A DNA stretch of 64,000 nt from Rachycentron canadum. Its lineage: Eukaryota > Chordata > Actinopteri > Carangiformes > Rachycentridae. The stretch is taken from contig CM076661.1 in the NCBI GenBank assembly GCA_038496675.1, forward strand, positions 8,663,091 through 8,727,090. The letters run 5' to 3'. The notes under the pieces were generated by a model. That model had not been told where the DNA came from and did not search any database. It was given only the letters and a program-made list of their open reading frames with translations. A program made the translations under genes and the position numbers. Below, one piece after another: positions 37,501 through 49,478 of this stretch; the stretch's first letter is position 1, and each line of letters starts with the position of its first letter.

Positions 37501-40290
37501 TCCCTTTCCCGCTTTTAGTGGTTTGAGCAGTTCACATCAGTAGCAGGCAACAACTTTAAAAGCAATTCCAACATTTTCCTGGACTGGCCTGCTGCCTCCA
37601 GGTACATCTACATAAAATGACAGATTATACCCCACTGGAACAATGCAACTTTGTTGCCAACAAAGAGAGAGAGGCAGAGAGATTGCTGTTTCTAGTCAAG
37701 TTGTTAGCGTAGTGCAGAACAGCAGCACTCCCAACATGCGGTAGATTAATGGCTTGTCAGAAGAAACATCCGCGGGGCTGCCACAGCAATCCGAAGATGT
37801 GTTTTCTGTCTTATAGCCACTAATGGGTCTCAAGGGCTGCCCGTGCAGCCAAGCACATATCCTCTCTTCATTACTCCATAGTTTAGAAAAGAGGAGACTA
37901 ATCACAGAGCTGGCATCAAAGCAGTGCTGAATGTCAACACAAATGACATGTGTTCCTAAAAAGAGACATTAAATCTGGCATTGAATGTGTTGCTGTTGCA
38001 TACTTTCAACTTTGAAAAGGTTAATATCACTTGCTCTTTCCTTTAAGCACACTGACTTTGAAGAAAACTCATTAGCCACCTTCCTATGTTGCATCTGATG
38101 GAAAGCCATTCATGTTTTTGTCTTCTACCATTAACACTCAGGGTCAGTGATTGGACTACACCCTTTTAATGTCAGTTTCATTAATTATAGCTTGTCTCCA
38201 ACATTCTGTTGTTCACCAAAGGAATGACAGTCTCTTTCCACTTTGTCTTTTCTCTCCTCTTCCATGTTCCTCTTTCACTTGTCTTCTCTGCTTCTCTCGA
38301 TCTGTCTGGCTTCCTCACTCCCACCCTTATCTGCAGGTAACAGTATACTACACTCAGCTGCAGACAGTGTGACGAGTGCCGTACAGAAGGCCAGCCAGGC
38401 TCTGAATGAGCGCGGCGAGCGATTAGGTCGTACTGAGGAGAAGACTGCAGACATGATGAACAGTGCTGAACAGTTTGCTGTGACTGCACACAAGGTGAGG
38501 CAAAACACAGGATTGGTTTAATGTGTGTGTTTTAACAAAATACTTTGAAGTTCTGGCCTCGAGTCCCACCTCGTCTTACACAGAATATCTAGTCCTGATT
38601 TCAAAATCATTATTAGTTTAGCCAAAAGATCAAATATTTTACTTAATCCTGAGGATATTTGCAAGAGTTGCGTCATAGTGACTCCAACCTCTCAGTAATG
38701 GTGCTCTCTGCTCTGAGAAGATAATAGTATAATAGTTTTTTTCTTCTTCCCTCATCTACTCACTTTTGTATTTCTCTATAGGGTGTTCTCTCATCCTCCC
38801 TCTATCTCATATGTCTTGCTTGTCTGGAAAACTAATAGCATGCTGTTTAATGAGGCTGTAATACTTATACTATGATACTTCACTGCAAAAAACAAACAAA
38901 AAAAAAAACTGCTTTGTAACAAACGCACCTGATAGCTGTCTAATAGCAATAGTAGCTATATCGCACAGCTTGGCTTCTTGCACTGTTTCGCTGTCAGTGG
39001 ATAGCCTTCACTCTGCCAGCAAAAGTAGAGTGTCACTGATTTTGATACTGAAGTCATCCACTATCCACCGAAATTACTGTTTTGAATGATGCATAATGCC
39101 ATACTAGCGATGGTGGGATAATTGAAAGACGTTTGAAGAGCCTTTCATGGCCCTCTTACTGTTCACAGATGAGCCTCCCCACCGTGATGAATTACAGAAA
39201 CTGTGATAAGCAGAGAAAAATGCCTTGGCTGTGCTGGTTTCACGGGAAAATGACTGTAGAACCCCCATGAACAATCACTCATTTTTCAGCATCATTCATT
39301 TTACCCACTGCCATTAACTTTTATATGATTCTCTTTATAACTTGTCATTTGTCCTGCACGTTATTATCAAAATTCATACTGTTGCATGTCTGAAACCCTC
39401 TGTTTAAGGCAGTTGGAAGCAGTACAAATGGATAAAAATGTCATTCCTGAACAAAACAATCTGCACATTACACATATTCTGTCTGAGAATGACTTTATGG
39501 ATGGCTTGACTGGATGTATTGTGAATGATTGGAGTTTTCTTACCATTAAGTCATCTCGTGTGTTTTAAGTGGAGCTCTGCACACATTGTAACTTTAAATT
39601 ATAGCCAAGTCCAGTGCTAAGCCTCTGCGGTGCTGTGAGCAGGTCACCTTGGCTCTTTTTTGTCTTGGTTCACTTCTATAATTTCATTTCTGTGCCTCGC
39701 CGTGTGACAGCAGCTGATTTAGCCAGGCTGCTCGGCTTTAATCAAGATCACTCATTCCTGCGCGCTGCTCTACTGCCCCCACTTGTTCAGACTGTAGAAT
39801 TCAATTATCATCATTTTACCGCAACATACCCCATACTCACTGTTGTCGATGTGTGTAAATGTGTGCGTCTGCCATCCTCAACCTGTAGCTATGTATTAGA
39901 TTGGTGGCCCTGGTCATCTTCCAACAAGCCTCCAGCTAAGCCCATCAGAACACTTCTTAATGAGATAAATTAATTTTACTTGTTTATTGCCTGAATGGGG
40001 GGAGAAAAAAAAACAGGAACCATGTCTGCTTTCCAGCATTTATAAAATAAACCACCTCTAACAGCTTCTTCTCCTTGGGGGAAAAGTAGTACTTTACTAA
40101 TCACTGTGTTCACTTCTACATTTTACTGAAGACACTCTGTTGTATCTACTTGTTTCTAGCTGGAAAACAACTTGCTGATAGAGCAATGAAAAAATTGCTG
40201 TTGTTAAAATTGTTCCTGATTTTTCTCACGGTTTCATCCTGTTCCCCCACCCCAATGTTTCTACAGCTTGCCATGAAGCACAAGTGTTAG
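30091..40290 (+). CDS. stxbp6: stxbp6 (amisyn), 3' part of the gene: residues 52-210 in four exons
   Basis: The spliced CDS is 30091-30221, 30363-30528, 38337-38494 and 40267-40290. It continues an upstream exon that supplies the first base of a Val codon. The joined frame has no internal stop and gives 159 residues; adding the 51 missing N-terminal residues makes 210, the length I recall for human amisyn. Recognisable stretches are QLRQVNGIDPN, FDQWVA, CTFIQILHHTCQRY, NSILHSAADSVTSAVQ, QALNERGERLGR and the C-terminal LAMKHKC. Known family biology: an N-terminal Sec3-like PH domain binds PI(4,5)P2, and a C-terminal VAMP-like SNARE motif forms complexes with syntaxin-1/4 and SNAP-25. The protein has no transmembrane anchor and inhibits exocytosis, probably by competing with VAMP. 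All four acceptors end in AG and all three donors begin with GT. Introns are 141, 7808 and 1772 bp. The first coding exon(s) were not found in 1-30090. Identification is secure. Confidence 0.96.
30363..30528 (+). CDS. stxbp6: stxbp6 exon encoding residues about 96-150 (end of PH domain and linker)
   Basis: The acceptor is a pyrimidine-rich run (CTCACTGTTAATCTCTCCAAG) ending at 30362; the donor GTAAGC starts at 30529. The exon is 166 bp, entering in phase 0 and leaving in phase 1 (first G of a Gly codon). It begins DCPEFDLMFDNAFDQWVA and contains CTFIQILHHTCQRY and the terminal NCQSKLLG. The FDLLFENAFDQWVAST-type signature of amisyn is well preserved. The run of six G at the exon end could let nearby GT dinucleotides compete, but only a cut after 30528 keeps the frame with the next exon. 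Confidence 0.96.
30529..33296. other. stxbp6: stxbp6 intron, part upstream of the candidate cassette exon
   Basis: Contains the exon-like antisense block near 31640-31925, a T-rich tract at 32082-32104 and a short (GT)n at 32521-32535. A motif-rich segment is at 32880-33010 (TTTTAATTAGGC, TTGATAGGCGG). The last 40 bases carry the branch point and acceptor of the candidate exon at 33297. Confidence 0.7.
31640..31925 (-). other. exon-like open block antisense to stxbp6, unidentified
   Basis: On the minus strand, GCTTATAATTTTCAG (ending at 31926) is a good acceptor. It is followed by about 90 open codons beginning IYWRRVVDMHDMHSIIH and later containing RSRQRNRMLTRTRSF and SHTHRTKKER. A GTAACA that could act as a weak donor lies near 31640. 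The longer ATG-started frame spans 31979-31479. The block appears less AT-rich than its flanks. The protein is not recognised. A frame is also open on the + strand over 31636-31923, which weakens the coding argument. Confidence 0.15.
33297..33395 (+). CDS. stxbp6: candidate in-frame cassette exon of stxbp6 (33 codons)
   Basis: This 99-bp block lies in the 7.8-kb intron between the linker and SNARE exons. It is preceded by a branch-point-like TGACTTTTAAC and a pyrimidine-rich acceptor (CATTCTCTCATCACAG), and followed by a consensus G/GTAAG donor. The preceding exon ends in phase 1, and this block starts with two bases completing a Glu codon and ends with one base of the next Gly codon. It is therefore phase-symmetric, and inclusion adds exactly 33 residues without a stop: EDQAVDSVIFRCKVFFNR, then VRKEFVAHHGHLLRQ. 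The other frame through the acceptor hits TAG at once. The residues suggest a basic, hydrophobic amphipathic helix (IFRCKVFFNRVRKEF). Seen: splice signals, phase, open frame. Inferred: alternative use, because the human protein I recall runs directly from SKIMGG to NSILH. Part of an unrelated transcript is less likely given the matching phase. Confidence 0.7.
33396..38336. other. stxbp6: stxbp6 intron, part downstream of the candidate cassette exon
   Basis: Holds an (AT)n microsatellite at 34529-34555, a C10 run at 36796-36805 and a GA-rich patch at 35352-35363. The reverse complement of GCCCTCTGGT near 35228-35237 gives ACCAGAGGGC, a CTCF-core-like word. Motif-rich stretches lie near 36860-37080 and 37700-37870. 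No further exon in phase with amisyn was found. The end is the CT-rich acceptor tract of the SNARE exon. Confidence 0.7.
34529..34555. repeat. (AT)n microsatellite
   Basis: About 13 AT units, followed by a T-rich and TACATA-rich stretch to about 34600. Confidence 0.95.
38337..38494 (+). CDS. stxbp6: stxbp6 exon encoding residues about 151-203 (SNARE motif)
   Basis: The acceptor CCACCCTTATCTGCAG ends at 38336, with a long CT-rich tract upstream; the donor is GTGAGG at 38495. The exon is 158 bp, phase 1 in and phase 0 out. It encodes the VAMP-like coiled coil, starting GNSILHSAADSVTSAVQK. The Arg in ALNERGERL aligns with the zero-layer arginine of synaptobrevin (VLERDQKL), so this is an R-SNARE-type helix. 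The tail AEQFAVTAHK corresponds to ASQFETSAAK of VAMP2. This segment is the most strongly conserved part of amisyn in the window. Confidence 0.97.
38495..40266. other. stxbp6: last stxbp6 intron
   Basis: A 1772-bp phase-0 intron. It includes an A-rich run at 38890-38908. A motif-rich piece at 39620-39800 (GTGACAGCAGCTGATTTAGCC, GGCTTTAATCAAGATCACTC) may be regulatory. No other coding exon was seen. Confidence 0.8.
40267..40290 (+). CDS. stxbp6: stxbp6 terminal coding exon start: last seven codons and stop
   Basis: The acceptor GTTTCTACAG ends at 40266, with CCCCACCCC and TTTTTCTC runs further upstream. Seven codons give LAMKHKC, followed by TAG. This is exactly the amisyn C-terminus, which ends in a cysteine and carries no membrane anchor, unlike VAMPs. 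The exon continues as the 3' UTR. It is far too short to find by open-frame length; it was found by reading for the expected C-terminus. Confidence 0.95.
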   Translation, partial: LAMKHKC

Positions 40291-41982
40291 ACCACTGCCA
40301 AAACCAACTGGGCTTGTGGGGCTGGGGGGGCACTAGTTGCCAGTCGCTGTACAGAAGAAGGATTCCAGATTTTATTATTTTTAAATATTTTAATATTATT
40401 GCTATTTGTTAACAATGTTAACTTTTTAATGTTTTCGGGTTATTGTATTCTGGTGCATAATCTGGTGGTGACGCAGCAGGGAGGAGGAGAGGTAAACAAT
40501 GCTACTTCAGACTGTCAACAGAATGTTTCAAGCTTATATTTGCCAAAAAAAAAAAAAAAAAACCTTAACAGCCACCGCCATGACTGTATTTGATAACCAC
40601 GATCATTCATACCGCTTCCCCTATTCATGTTCTCAGACACTAAATGTGAGTGTACACATGCTGACAATTCATTATCAGCGACCGCCCCAAGACAAGGAAC
40701 AGCATTTGTCACAGATTATTATTTAAGTTATTTATGAGCACTGCAGTGATTATGCAGTCTGATAAATGAGTGTGACAGACCATGGGTATCATTGGTGTGA
40801 CTTAGTGGGTGGCACAACACCACACCAATATATAACACACATATACCTGAAGAAGATACCACATTTAGGTAAGTAGTTTTCAATTTCTCATTTCACTCCC
40901 CAACACTGCACTCTTTTTGTCTGTTATTTCCATGATTTCAAATTGATTTAAAACGGTATTAGTGAAAATGCTGTCAGATATTGTTACATAAACTGCAGAT
41001 GAGACTGAATAGAGTGTTTTTGGAGACATAATATATATAACAGTTAAATATTCAGGCTTCAGTTAGACTTATTCGCCAAACACAACCAGAACAATGTTGA
41101 TTACAGTTGCCAACGTTTTGGAAGTGTACTTGAAGAACTTGTTCAATAAGCTTTTTCATTATGATCATTTAAATGGGGAATTCAGTAAACCAGCTTCTGC
41201 ATTGTATAAAGCGAAACATGTAATTCTTCTAGTACTATTATCTCAATGTGTGTAGAGCTAATATGTCCCATGAAAATGGGAATTTTTGAAATTCCTTCTG
41301 GCTGTATTTCAACTTTAAACATTCACTAGTCATCCCTTGTGCTTTTTGTATAATTTGAGTTGTCATAATAAGCATAATAATGTGTGTGATGATAGATTAA
41401 GGCCAAAATGTCTCAAATAGCAGCAGCAGTGTGTGTAGTAGTTTTTTTTGTCAGTGCTCACACTGCCTTTATCTTTTGCTTCCTCATTGGCGAGACACCA
41501 ATTTCACAGTCAAGATGTATTTCATTCTTTTTGTATTTTGAATTTTATAATTCATAACTTTAAGATGCACTGACAACCTTATCTTGCGGAGCACTGTTAA
41601 GTTCATAATGAAACGTTCCAGTTGCCTAACTCTTAGTGTGCTTTGATTTGTCTCTCTAACATTTCGGATGTTTATTGTTTCAAAAAAAAAAAAAAGAATT
41701 TATATTATTCTCAGTGTCCTTTCTATAACCAGCTTTAACAATTCAATTTCAAACAATGGAATCAGAAGTTGTGTGTTTTTTTTTTTTTTTGGGGGGTATT
41801 CTGCATCATTGTTATTGTGTTTATGTATTTTTACTTACATGGATGTTTGCTAACCTTGGACAATAAGCTGCCAAAAATTCTCAAGGGTTGTTTCTGTGTT
41901 CAGTTTCACTTCAAGCTTCAACAACCACAGTGATCTGGACTCTTGGTCATACTGCAATATGTACATTTAAATCAACAGTCAC

Positions 41983-41988
41983 ATTAAA
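41983..41988 (+). terminator. candidate poly(A) signal ATTAAA
   Basis: ATTAAA is the commonest variant hexamer. A U/GU-rich stretch follows within 30 bases. It is the first reasonable signal found after the stxbp6 stop codon. Confidence 0.35.
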
Positions 41989-42208
41989 ATGTTTTGTTAT
42001 CAGTGCCTTTTGCTGTAATTTATTTACATAGTTGAATATTATTTGCATTTATCTTGTTTCACTGGGTTTACATTCACTTCCTAATTGAATATTGTGTCTG
42101 GGTTTAACATACACATCATTTGTTGTAGATTAATGTTTTTAGTGACATTGAGGTTTCTAAATTTCACTTCTATCAATCACAGACAACTCTCTGGTTATAC
42201 ATATAAAT

Positions 42209-42214
42209 AATAAA
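42209..42214 (+). terminator. candidate poly(A) signal AATAAA
   Basis: Canonical hexamer within ATAAATAATAAACATC, about 1.9 kb after the stxbp6 stop. A T-rich segment (CTTCTTCATAACTTGTTTCC) follows. Confidence 0.4.
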
Positions 42215-42230
42215 CATCATACTTCTTCAT

Positions 42231-45200
42231 AACTTGTTTCCCCAGTACTCATGATGTGACCTCTGCAAATCTATACTGGTGATATTTCTTCTGTAAAAAG
42301 GTCAATTGTAGGATTCTTAATCAAAGTGTGTGGGTGTGGGTGGGTGGCTGTTTGTAGCAGTAAAGACTGCCCTCATGTGGTGTTAAGACAGAATTCAGTC
42401 ATGTATAAAAATTTAAACCAAGGACCCCCCACAAGAAATTATGATAAATTATTTAGTTTTCATGCAAGGAGTAACAAAAAAATAAGTAATACTTTAATTT
42501 ATGTCAGTAATTCTAAAGGTCATGCATTTCAACACGAGTGAAACTGGCCTTTGAATTGTTACAAACTAAAATACAAACCTTTGATTTTTAATTCAATTTA
42601 AGACCTCAGGAACAAATTATATATAAACAAAGATTTAGAATGACAAAAATATAACATGCATGATATAAGCACCCATAATCATGTATAATACCTATGGTCC
42701 TGTCTTTTTCTCATGTACTTTAAGCAGGCAACAATTTCTTTTACTATCGGTGCCAAAGTCATCTTGCAAGAGTCATGCTATCATATTATTCCCTCACATC
42801 TTTAGCACCAAAACCACTGGATCCTACTTTTCCGATATTGCAGTTCAACGCTGCAGCATCTCTTTGTTTGACATCCGAAAGCCACAATAACCCTCTTGTC
42901 ATCTCTCATGTTCTTAGACTTCACAAAGATCCAGAGAAGACATTCAATTGTTTCAGAGGCTGAGTACTACTCACCACAACTAGTAGTGACCTTTATGTGC
43001 AAAATCTGTTGAGTGTCCCTTTAAGGGAAGCTTTATTTTGGAGAATATCTGCCCATAAAACATTTAACAGCTTTAGTTTGTTTGTCAACTTCGTGTTTGA
43101 TGTCAGGTTGAATTTATATTTGCCATCAGCAGATATTGGTAGAAAGAGTATAGGTAACATTTTAAGCTCCAAGCCATATTTTGTTTATGCAGCTTGCTTG
43201 GTTTTAAAAAAAAAAAAACCCAGCCTTTCCAAAAAAAAGTTTTTTTTTTGTTTTGTTTTTTTTAATCCATTCTTTGGTATACACACATTTTTGTGCTGTT
43301 CTAAGAATCATAAACAATTTTAAAAATCATGAACCGACAGCACAGAGTAGTAGGAGGAACAGGAGATAACACATTTCTGTACAACTCTCTATCACTATAC
43401 TCAATTATATCAGATATTATATCAGTTATACTGTTCGCTGGGCTTGGGAGGGTGGTTACTGATAAAGACTTAAGGTATATAGCAGAGTCAAGTGACCAGA
43501 AATGAATCTTATCAAAACATCTACACTACCCCCCCCCCCCCCCCCCCCACTGCCACCTCTTAATAGTACTTTAGTGTTCCAGTTAATGAGGTGGACCAGT
43601 CTGGCAAGCAAAATTGTAGTACATGTAGTAGCAGTACTGATATACTTGATCTACAGCTTTTAGGAGTGCAGAGGGGGAAGTAAGTACCTCATAAAGCCTA
43701 TGTGCAGGACCCTGCAACCATTACTCACCCTGCCAAGTCTGGTGAATTATATCTCACTCCCTAAAACTCACCTCTAATCGCTCAGCTCTCCTCTCTCTTT
43801 CTCTCCCTGCTCCAGCAGCACTGAGGTCCCAGTGTCTATTCCTGCCATGTTGTCTGCACACATCCTGCTTTATGATACCTGAAATATTTTGACCTGGTTT
43901 ACTGGAGTGCTTTTTGTATTTCACATGTACACCAAGTAAAGTACAGTTCTTTAGGACACCACTTGAGGGTGCACTAGTCTTGCAGAAAGACCTGTCAACT
44001 CTGTCAGCCTGCTTTATTGCCTGGTAGTGCATTGATTAGTCGTGCTGTAATGTGTGTGTAATTTAAGTGTAATGTGTACATGGATTGCAGGTTGAATGTG
44101 TGAAATATGGGCTGATTGGAAGTTGTTCAGTATCAGTGATTGATACAGTGAATGTCCTGACAGGGACTTGAGTTAGTGGTGCAGAGCACGTGAGCAGCTA
44201 AGCTTTCAAAAAAAGTATTTTAGTCATACAACAAAGAGGAGAAAACATAACAGTGAAAACAGCATAACATGAAATTATAACTTCAGGTAAGTATTCTTTA
44301 AATGTTATTCAAGGAAATGTGGCAAAACAATGTTATAGAAGTTTCTTCACATGTACCACATAAAAAATAATTCTACTTTGGTGAAAGTCTAGCATTGCAG
44401 TGTTAGTGTTATGTCTAAAATATATTAAGTATACAAAAGTATGTCACCCATCATATTGTTGAATTACTACTACTAATGCACTAACTAAACAACTAACTAT
44501 GCATAATATTTTATAAACCTATCATTGTTTTTGATGAACAATCTTAATCTGCAAAGTGACCACAGACAGTAACCATAGTGTCATAAAAAGTAAAACATTT
44601 TCCTCTGAAATGTCCCCAGTAGAAATCCAAATGTACAAAAATGGAAATAGTCAATATAGTACTTTTTTTAATTTATTTTTAAACTCATCTGAACACTAAT
44701 TTTCACATGCAGAAACAACACTATGGCTGACGCACAGTGGCACACTATAGGAACATATCTCTTGAGTGATCCTTGGCACAAGACTGGAAATTTTGCCCAG
44801 TATGGTGTTGCCTTGAGAGCTGCATTGACATTCCTGTTGGCCAGGGAGCCTGTGTCACTTCAGGAGAGACATGGTGGCTGCCTGGCTAACTAACTGACTG
44901 GCCAGCTTGCCTTAAGGCAACTCCTTTTAAATTTGCCAGCTTCCCCAAAGCTCCATATGTAGTAATTACAAGCTACACCCAGAGGTGAGAAGGTTGAATG
45001 AATTGGGACTGCACCTCTATTTCTCATTATTGCATACAAATCTCGGCAGTAATTCCTTAGTAGTCGTATTAGGCAGAACTGGATTTTACCCCCAAAGTCA
45101 AAGTGTAATAACTGTAGCAGGATATTGCCTTTGTCCCTTCGGTATTCTGTAGCGTGAGATTTGGAGAAATGTGTCTGGACAGAATTTCTATTCAACTGAT

Positions 45201-48200
45201 TCAACTAACAGAAAGTGCTGCATAACTTTTTCACATGGTTAGAAAACAGCACTGTGTCAGTGTAGCTGTATGGTCTATGTGGTAAATGAAATCTGTATGA
45301 CCATTTGTGAAGTGTGATCTAAAAGTACCATATATTTAAAAAGAGTATTGCATTTATGAAAACTGAATAATTACAGGTTACAGTTGCTTTGACTTTATAT
45401 TTCACTTTTGAGTTAAAAATCCTAAAATAATATTTGACAGTAAGTTTCTTTTTGCCAGTGTAGAAATAAAATATATAAATAAATTATAAATCCAACTCAA
45501 CCACTTATCCCAAGGGGGATGAATTAAGCACAATTAGAACTATATGAGTAATCAATATTATGTTCATAAGGCCTGTGTATTTCCACTTGTTCTTGTACAT
45601 TTACATGCAATACAGTTAGGGGAGCACCATGCACATAATGCAACCTTGGAAATTTGACTATAAGAAATAATTTCAAGAATTTAGAGTGGGAGCTTCATGT
45701 GTTACCTGCCTCAGCTAAACGATGTAATCTAAAGCAAAGCCTGTGAGTTACTCCACAAACTCCAATTGCCTGCAAAACTCCCACATGATACAATCCGGTG
45801 TCTATTTAAACCGTCAGTACCCTGCCCACTCTTCTGCTCTGCTCCTCTAAATTGCTATGTCAGATGTATTGCGGCTTCAAACACTTACTGTTTCTTAAGC
45901 AAGCTCACCTGCAAACAGTCTGATCATGTTGCAGGTTGAAAACAGAACAACTCACTGCACATTTTCTTTACTGTACCGAACTAGGTGGTGGTTGTGGCTT
46001 CGTTCCAACACACATATCATGAGTTGATGTCTCAGCTCTATTAAAGCATCATGTTTGTTCTTTGCAATATCAGTAACATGATGTTATGAAGCTGCTATTG
46101 CTAGTTTCCTTGTTCTCCTGCTGTTGGCTAGTTCTGCTTATATTTTGCTGCAGTTTCATATAGTGGCTGTCCTTGTTTTCCTCTAGTTCCTATTTTCATG
46201 TGCATCATGATGCTTTTGCTGTGTGCTACTGATTTATATTCTGCTCATATGAAGCTGTATGTGGGTTTTATGTCATTACTAAGGGCTATTAATATTACTC
46301 TGATGTTCTGTGTTTGGAATGATGTGATCAAACTCAATGTGTGGAAGCCAAATATCATCCCTGTACATTACACATATGAAGATTATATTTGATATACATT
46401 TTTTTTACATTTTAAATTGAATATCGTTTGGTTTTGGACTGTTGTAACAACAAGCTTTAGAAGAAGTTTAAGATTTTTGACTATACTCTGACATTATTTT
46501 AAAAGTGAATCAATAAATCAAAAACAAATAAATTATAAATACAATATGCTTTATCCTTAATGAAAAGTTATTAAATGATATATATATATATATGGTTAAT
46601 AGCGAACACTACGACATGAAAACTGACACAAGCAATAAGACTGAGCTTAAAAAGACAAAAGGTTAGACAGTAGCAAGGCTAAGAAAGACCATCACTTGAT
46701 CTTATGCAACGTAGCTTTCACCTACACTGAACACTGACACTTGTTTACCTTGGCTGAATTTAGCGAGGATCACATGGCGCCAACAAGCAGCCACAGAGTC
46801 AGCATTTCCGAAGCAGATTCCTGAGTGAACCCAATGAAGAGGGAGGAGTTCATATCTTTTCATTGCTGCAATTCAGACCTGTTCATTAATAGTGTTACGT
46901 GTCAATAGTGCAAGTGACAAATGCATATTTGTTATTTATCTGAGGAGGGGGAAACAAATAGCATGTCAACAGAGAGAATTTGAATTTGTATGTAAGGAAG
47001 AGGCAGAGACTGACTGGTGGAGCTCGGGAAGTCACCTAAGCGCCCTGCCCACAGTGACTTGGCAGATGTGTAGTGAGGCGAAGTGCACAACAGCTGCTTG
47101 CTCTAAATTAGGCTGCCCATCCTCCCCATTCTCCTCTCTGCCTTTGAGTTCCTGTGGAGTGCAATGTCAGCTGTGCTGGAATCATCATTCATTATCCTGA
47201 TATGTATCTACCTCACATAGCTTTCTCTCACACTTGATGTTTTTTGTTGTGTTTATTAATAAATCCAAAGGGATATTTTTGAGCTGAAGGGAAAAGCGTA
47301 GATCAGCGTTTTCTATGCTTACAGAATATAAATATCACCTTAAGCTTCTGCTGAAATTGAGACTAGTTTTAGAAGACAAATGGGGATGGAGGAAAGAGAT
47401 CTGCAGTGACCCACTTCCTTGTGCACCTTTTATGCCATTTATGCTCACAATACAGTATACATGGGATTATTGTTGTTATACAAGGTACAAAACATTAGGC
47501 ATCCTTGCTGTTTCAGTCAAATTGATGAAACACAGCACTCACTGTAAGCCCTAGTCTATGACAAAGCCTGCAGGCACATCTTTATGTCTGCACCACCTTT
47601 AATCCTTCAAACATACGCCACAAAAAAAGGAAAATCATTGTGTTGTTGTTTGTGTGTGCACATATACAAATCCTGCAAGTCTCATAGTCTGATGTGGCAT
47701 TATTATTGATCTAGCAGCTCACCCCTCTAGTGTATCCAGCTGTTACAATATTGACTTGACTGAAGAAACAGATTGGCTTCAAACAAACAGTGACATGCAA
47801 TCTTTTCTTCTTCTGGGAGCAGTCGATGCCTCAGCTCTGCCATCGGTTTGCTGAGGAAATAGTGTGTCAAAAAAGGGTGTTTCTCTGTTTCAGTGGACAT
47901 ACACACACAGCAGCGCCAGGATCACGGGTGCAGACCTTAGCCAGATTAATCGTTTAAACTTTTTTCTCGGATCGCTTCAGTGAGAGTTTCAGACAGACCT
48001 CTTTGCTGGAGTCCAGAATAGCAGTACACACTGACCCGGAACATCATTCTTAGACGTATGATGACGGTTTTGTTTATCTATTATTATTTTACGTATTTTA
48101 AAAACTTTCTTAATTAGAAATCATGCTCCCGGAACTGAAATGATCTTATATTTGTCTATTAATCCAAAAACGTAGGCTTTTTTAGGCCTGTGGTTTTGAA

Positions 48201-49120
48201 GTTTTGAAGAAGGTATGTTTTAAGCTGCACCATTCAATCCCTCCCTGGGTCTTTGTGATTGCTGATAGAGGTACAATTAACATAAATGTGTTTTAAGTCT
48301 ACTTTGCCATCCTTTATCTTAAATCTTTACATAGAGATACCCTTAATAACACAGCAGTTTCCCCCGTAGACCTTTGAATGAGGATGAGCAGAGTAATAAG
48401 AATCACATGAACACACACATGCACATTAAAATCATGTCACTGGGTTTGACTGATTGCAGGCCATTAATCATGCTCATGTATGAGTCCCAGTCCATTTCTG
48501 TTCACATGGATCTGCGACCAGTGAAGGGTCTTTTGAAGACGTGGCTTCACCAGAATCACTTCAAAAGGGGCTTCACCTTGATTTTCATCCTTGAGTGAAT
48601 ACTTCTGTGTCTTTGATAGCTGAATTTCTTTAGAGCGTGTTTATTTGCAACATCGTTTCACAAGTGCCTGTAATAGTCTCTGTTGTGTGAAGGATAGTCC
48701 AGTTAAAAATGCTTGGAGGAGCCTCTGGTCTGCTGTGTCCCTGCTCGCAGTGAGCATGACATCAGTATGCAGACAACGCCCTACAGTTTTGCAGTGCAGG
48801 CGGTGTGAAGCCTCTAAATCACTGTGGAATATGCAGGAAGGAGAATTCATAACAAAATATGTCACTTCTAGTTTGTCTATGATACTTCACCACAGTCTTT
48901 TTAATATTCTCTCCAAATTCCACCAGAGGATTGTAAGTGTGGGGGGGTGAGTTATTGAGAGTGTTTTTTTTCTGCTGTGTCTGGACTGGAGGTAACTGCA
49001 GTGTGAGGCTCTGAAGCAGCAAGAGTTTGTATCTGTCTCTCTATCCACTTGAGAGATTTATCTTCTGGGCAAGGAGGCAGCACCCAAAAGCTTGTGTATC
49101 AGCAAAGTAGTGACAACTGC
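42231..49120. other. intergenic DNA, no recognisable gene
   Basis: AT-rich sequence with A and T runs (43206-43262), a C20 run at 43529-43548 and a short (TA)n near 46580. Open frames here, such as the minus-strand one at 44890-45204, encode nothing recognised. At 47880-48020 an acceptor-like TTCTCTGTTTCAG precedes about 28 open codons and a TGA; the segment also contains CAGATTAATCGTTTAAAC. It may be a regulatory piece. Confidence 0.55.
43529..43548. repeat. poly-C tract (20 C)
   Basis: Uninterrupted run of 20 C (G on the other strand), rare in such AT-rich DNA. It is prone to replication slippage and to assembly length errors. Confidence 0.95.
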
Positions 49121-49125
49121 TGCAC

Positions 49126-49144
49126 TGACACCAGGGGGCAGCAA
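49126..49144 (+). promoter_or_regulatory. CTCF-like binding site
   Basis: TGACACCAGGGGGCAGCAA contains the complete CTCF core ACCAGGGGGC, followed by AGC, within the known consensus CC-ASYAGRKGGCAS. It lies about 7 kb downstream of the stxbp6 poly(A) candidates and could mark a domain border. Occupancy is inferred. Confidence 0.45.
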
Positions 49145-49478
49145 TTAACATGAATTAATCACATTGATTTAGGCTTCATCTTCCCTGGTGGGAGCTCTGT
49201 CTTTCCCTGCTGCACGCTCTGACACTCACAGGCACGCACCAAACATATCACTAATTCTGTTCATGTCAATGGTCCAACCGTGACTTTTTTTTTGTCACAT
49301 TGGAGGAGGAAGAGGTCAACACAGGTCAAATAATGTAGCGAGGGGAGTGGCAATTACTACCAAAACATCTTTTAAATCTGAACATATGAACCAACAGGTT
49401 TTATCAGTACTGAGAGAAATAATCGCATCATAGCTTTTGGGTTTTTCATCTCTCTCTCTCCCTTCACATGCTGTTCAG

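Larger units (their letters stand above)
40291..42230 (+). other. stxbp6: probable stxbp6 3' UTR with two candidate poly(A) signals
   Basis: No coding exon is visible after the stop. The stretch is AT-rich with A runs at about 40545-40562 and 41682-41695 and a T run followed by GGGGGG near 41777-41798. The first poly(A)-signal variant I noticed is ATTAAA at 41983-41988, followed by a GT-rich GTTTTGTTATCAGTGCC. A canonical AATAAA is at 42209-42214. The transcript end is inferred to be near one of these, about 1.7-1.9 kb after the stop; only RNA data can decide. Confidence 0.5.

Noticed and set aside
47893..47980. Exon-like block after TTCTCTGTTTCAG
   Set aside because: Only 28 codons before a stop and no donor; more likely part of a regulatory segment.
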